DNA of 64,000 nucleotides, taken from DASCQC01 sp036012865 (lineage in GTDB: Bacteria > Pseudomonadota > Gammaproteobacteria > Comchoanobacterales > Comchoanobacteraceae). The notes beneath the pieces were generated by a model that saw only the letters and a program-made list of their open reading frames with translations, was not told where the DNA came from and did no database searches. The position numbers were made by a program, and so were the translations under genes. The DNA is taken from NCBI GenBank assembly GCA_036012865.1, contig DASCQC010000017.1:1-64000 (forward strand), in the 5' to 3' direction. This document shows, in pieces, positions 61,872-64,000 of the stretch (positions are counted from its first letter, which is position 1; each line of letters begins with the position of its first letter).

Positions 61872-62086
61872 GATTCCTGAACAAATGACAAGCAGGATAA
61901 ATCAGCTAATCTTACTAATAATTTTTGTTGATGGACCATGATTACAGCCATCCCTCTTTTTTTATATAAAGAGGTAACATTAAATAAAGCCCCTGTTACT
62001 AAGCCATAATAACTCATGATACCTAACTCATTTGAATCAGAAAAACAAGTTGCAACTATTTTATAGTGATGTCCGGGTAACAGCAT
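61868..62086 (-). CDS. feoA: Ferrous iron transport accessory protein FeoA
   Basis: A 72-residue SH3-like protein (75 in E. coli) with LGIMSYYGLVTGALFNV, the central FeoA motif around a Gly-rich turn, and a closing LVRLADLSCLSF. FeoA is cytosolic and assists FeoB. It is the first gene of the feo unit. AGG lies six bases before the ATG and a promoter overlapped by a Fur-like box is at 62100-62141. Start and length normal. Confidence 0.88.
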   Translation of the reverse strand: MLLPGHHYKIVATCFSDSNELGIMSYYGLVTGALFNVTSLYKKRGMAVIMVHQQKLLVRLADLSCLSFVQES

Positions 62087-62099
62087 CCTTAACCTAAAT

Positions 62100-62118
62100 A
62101 AAAATCATTCTCATTATG
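62100..62118 (-). promoter_or_regulatory. Fur box of feoABC
   Basis: On the minus strand the 19 bases CATAATGAGAATGATTTTT match 14 of 19 positions of the Fur consensus. The site covers the -10 and start region of the feo promoter, so iron-loaded Fur should block transcription, as is known for feo operons. Confidence 0.7.
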
Positions 62119-62141
62119 AATAAATCCAACCCGATAGTCAA
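62113..62141 (-). promoter_or_regulatory. Sigma-70 promoter of feoABC
   Basis: TTGACT (62136-62141), a 17-base spacer and CATAAT (62113-62118) on the minus strand. The -10 is inside the Fur box and the -35 covers the last bases of folK. Confidence 0.65.
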
Positions 62142-62629
62142 AGACTCTTTTCATCAATATGTGTCTTGGTGACTTCAAATATTTTTGTCGCTGTGACCTC
62201 ATCATCCTCAAGCTTGGAAACCTTATCAAGGATACGCTCCCCGTCAGGAAAAACAAAATTGGGATCTAATTCAAGCAACGGGCACAAGATATACGCTCGC
62301 TTTGTTAACCCTGGAAAAGGAATTTGCCAATCTGTCATGTATATGGAAAAATTACCATACAGCAAAAAATCAACCTTGACTGAATCCTTTTCATTAAAGG
62401 TTTTAATAATTTCATAGACTTTTTCTGCCTGATGGGAACAATCACAACCCAAGATAACATTGTAAACAGGGTTGGTCGCTAACATACCCATTGAAGTGCT
62501 TTGAGTTAAATAAGTGGAAGAATTTCTAGATTTATGAGCAGATAAATCAACAAGCAACTCTGAACAAAAGTCCCAAAGCTTAACAGCCTCCGATAAAACG
62601 GTTTCTACATTAAAATAACAAAGAGTCAT
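62138..62629 (-). CDS. Degenerate FolK-like protein (HPPK fold remnant)
   Basis: In gammaproteobacteria pcnB is followed by folK, whose product pyrophosphorylates 6-hydroxymethyl-dihydropterin. This 163-residue protein is in that place. It matches FolK in its second half (VDFLLYGN, LTKRAYILCPLLELDPN, VFPDGE). Two essential parts are lost. The N-terminal LGSN motif is absent (reads CYFNVETV), and the GPRTLDLDI metal and ATP segment reads SVKVDFL, leaving one of the two metal Asp. A GAGG ribosome site and intact frame indicate it is still expressed. An inactive or altered enzyme is likely; folate supply from the host or another folK elsewhere is possible. Confidence 0.7.
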   Translation of the reverse strand: MTLCYFNVETVLSEAVKLWDFCSELLVDLSAHKSRNSSTYLTQSTSMGMLATNPVYNVILGCDCSHQAEKVYEIIKTFNEKDSVKVDFLLYGNFSIYMTDWQIPFPGLTKRAYILCPLLELDPNFVFPDGERILDKVSKLEDDEVTATKIFEVTKTHIDEKSL

Positions 62630-62663
62630 GTTTTCCTCAAGTAATCCCAGAAAGATAGTGCTA

Positions 62664-63950
62664 TCATAAGTCCTTAGATTTTTTTTGCAAGATCATTTCT
62701 TCTTGATTTGCTAAATCACCATTAATATAGCTTAACCACCAACTAGACGCCGGCTCTAAGATCGGGTCAATATTTGCTCTTAGAGAAAGAAAATCAACGG
62801 CAGCTCTTAACCGTGGTTGTTTAATACAATACTTGACAGAACGATAATCCCCTTTAACAAGCGTATTCTGCATAGCAAAAATTTGCCTTACCACATCAAT
62901 AATTCTTCGAGATGGTTGAATTCTCTTAAAAGCTATGTCTGAAAAGTTGATAAATGAGCGTGTAAATCTTTTGTGTCTCATTGTGCTGTCTCGACCTTCA
63001 TCTCGAATCTTATTAAAATAAACCCACGTTAAAATAGCCAGTAGAAAGGCTGCACTTAATGTTTCTCCTCGGTGAAAACGCTCATCCGATTGAGCTAAAG
63101 CACACTTCACTAAGGCATGCATATCTTTTTTCATCGGTGTATTCAACTCCTCCTCCCAGGGAAGAAAAGCAAACGTTAACTGATACTCTGTTATAATAGA
63201 CCATGAAGCACTCCCATGCCCTTGATAGCATAGTTTTATAATCTCTTGAAACATACGCTGTGAAGAGACCTTAGATAACAAATGCTTATCTTTACGAATA
63301 ACCCCCTCAATAGCCGGGTCCAATGAAAAGTTAAGCTTGGCTTGCAACCTTAATGCACGCAACATCCTAACTGGATCCTCTTTAAAACGTACTGAAGGGT
63401 CACCAATACATCTAACTCTTTGATTTTTGAAGTCATTAAATCCATCATGAAAATCAATCAATGTTCCATCTAACCCATATAAAAAAGCATTAATGGTAAA
63501 ATCTCTGCGATAGGTATCGGTTTCTTTGGTTCCATAAATATTATCAAGGTTACGTTTTGACTGAAAATGACTCTGTAGCCAGGGCACTGTAGGATCGCCT
63601 CTGAAGGTTATAGTTTCAACAATTTCACGCCCCATGCGCACATGAACAATTCGAAAACGCCGACCTATGGCGATACTTCTTGGAAAAACCTTCAGAATCT
63701 CCTCTGGAAGAGCACTGGTTGCCACATCAAAATCTTTGGGTTTAAGGCCGGCCATGATATCTCTAACACAACCCCCTACCAAATAAGCCTCATACCCCCT
63801 TTCCTCTAGCTTTCTCATCAATTTAACCACATGCAAAGGAATGTCGTTAAGGCCAATTCCATGAACAGAGGCCGTATATTCTTGTGCAAAAACTCTTTCT
63901 TCTTTCTTAAAAAAGCGACTTAAAAACTTTTGGAAGGATTGTATTAACAT
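62664..63950 (-). CDS. pcnB: Poly(A) polymerase I
   Basis: Adds 3' poly(A) tails that promote RNA decay. The 428-residue protein (about 454-465 in E. coli) has the nucleotidyltransferase motif YLVGGCVRDIMAGLKPKDFD with catalytic Asp pair DFDVAT, then IVETITFRGD, RRDFTINAF and EDPVRMLRALR. The C-terminal RNA-binding part is present but a little short and lacks a long basic tail. ATG at 63948-63950. It is the first gene of a pcnB-folK-feo run. The last 50 bases of the window are its upstream region; no clear promoter is seen there. Confidence 0.94.
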   Translation of the reverse strand: MLIQSFQKFLSRFFKKEERVFAQEYTASVHGIGLNDIPLHVVKLMRKLEERGYEAYLVGGCVRDIMAGLKPKDFDVATSALPEEILKVFPRSIAIGRRFRIVHVRMGREIVETITFRGDPTVPWLQSHFQSKRNLDNIYGTKETDTYRRDFTINAFLYGLDGTLIDFHDGFNDFKNQRVRCIGDPSVRFKEDPVRMLRALRLQAKLNFSLDPAIEGVIRKDKHLLSKVSSQRMFQEIIKLCYQGHGSASWSIITEYQLTFAFLPWEEELNTPMKKDMHALVKCALAQSDERFHRGETLSAAFLLAILTWVYFNKIRDEGRDSTMRHKRFTRSFINFSDIAFKRIQPSRRIIDVVRQIFAMQNTLVKGDYRSVKYCIKQPRLRAAVDFLSLRANIDPILEPASSWWLSYINGDLANQEEMILQKKSKDL

Positions 63951-64000
63951 ATAGACCTATGTGTTTTCTAACGCTATCATAATCAATAATTGCTAACATG

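Overview
The window comes from an AT-rich gammaproteobacterium of the Legionellales type (Legionella/Coxiella relatives), almost certainly host-associated or intracellular. The evidence is a nearly complete Dot/Icm (type IVB) secretion system from about 16.3 to 52.1 kb, in families restricted to that lineage (IcmQ, IcmS, IcmT, IcmV, DotA, DotC, DotD). Flanking housekeeping genes also look gammaproteobacterial in content and order (pcnB-folK, murJ-ribF, nadK-recN). The exact genus cannot be read from the sequence.

Layout. 0-0.43 kb: the end of an RND efflux pump gene, apparently frameshifted, and tRNA-Val(TAC). 0.5-6.6 kb: an outer-membrane barrel protein, a zf-CHCC protein, then an overlapping MFS-MFS-nadK-recN operon. 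6.6-10.4 kb: a full-length PurL-like protein that has lost every recognisable catalytic motif. 10.4-12.5 kb: an accessory patch holding a decayed putA fragment, an unusually GC-rich non-coding stretch and a Sel1-repeat protein gene. 12.5-16.3 kb: putA and a small secreted protein. 16.3-36.5 kb: the minus-strand operon icmT-S-(R-like)-Q-P-O-N-L-L-K-E-G-C-D-D-D-J-B. 36.6-40.5 kb: a plus-strand methyltransferase-like gene followed by dotD-dotC-dotB. 40.6-41.4 kb: two small paralogous exported proteins, the second frameshifted. 41.8-52.1 kb: minus-strand icmV followed by three tandem dotA paralogues. 52.2-64 kb: folD, cysS, lpxH, a proline-rich multi-pass membrane protein (effector candidate), ribF lacking its kinase half, murJ, feoABC under a Fur-type promoter, a degenerate folK and pcnB.

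How it works together. The dot/icm genes encode the core complex (DotC, DotD, DotH, DotF, DotG, DotK), the inner-membrane and coupling parts (DotL, DotM, DotN, IcmS, DotI, DotE, DotP, IcmT, IcmV, DotA), the cytoplasmic ATPases (DotB, DotO) and IcmQ. Not seen here are icmW, icmX, icmF, icmH and a short dotJ; they may lie elsewhere in the genome.

The system shows unusual amplification: three dotA genes, three icmD genes (two of them each with a hairpin terminator), two dotI genes, and a 1,853-residue DotG built from 13 modules, each opened by a Cys-x22-Cys pair. One such module also forms the tail of a DotI copy. In contrast, PurL, FolK and RibF have lost catalytic parts, consistent with metabolic erosion or re-use of the proteins.
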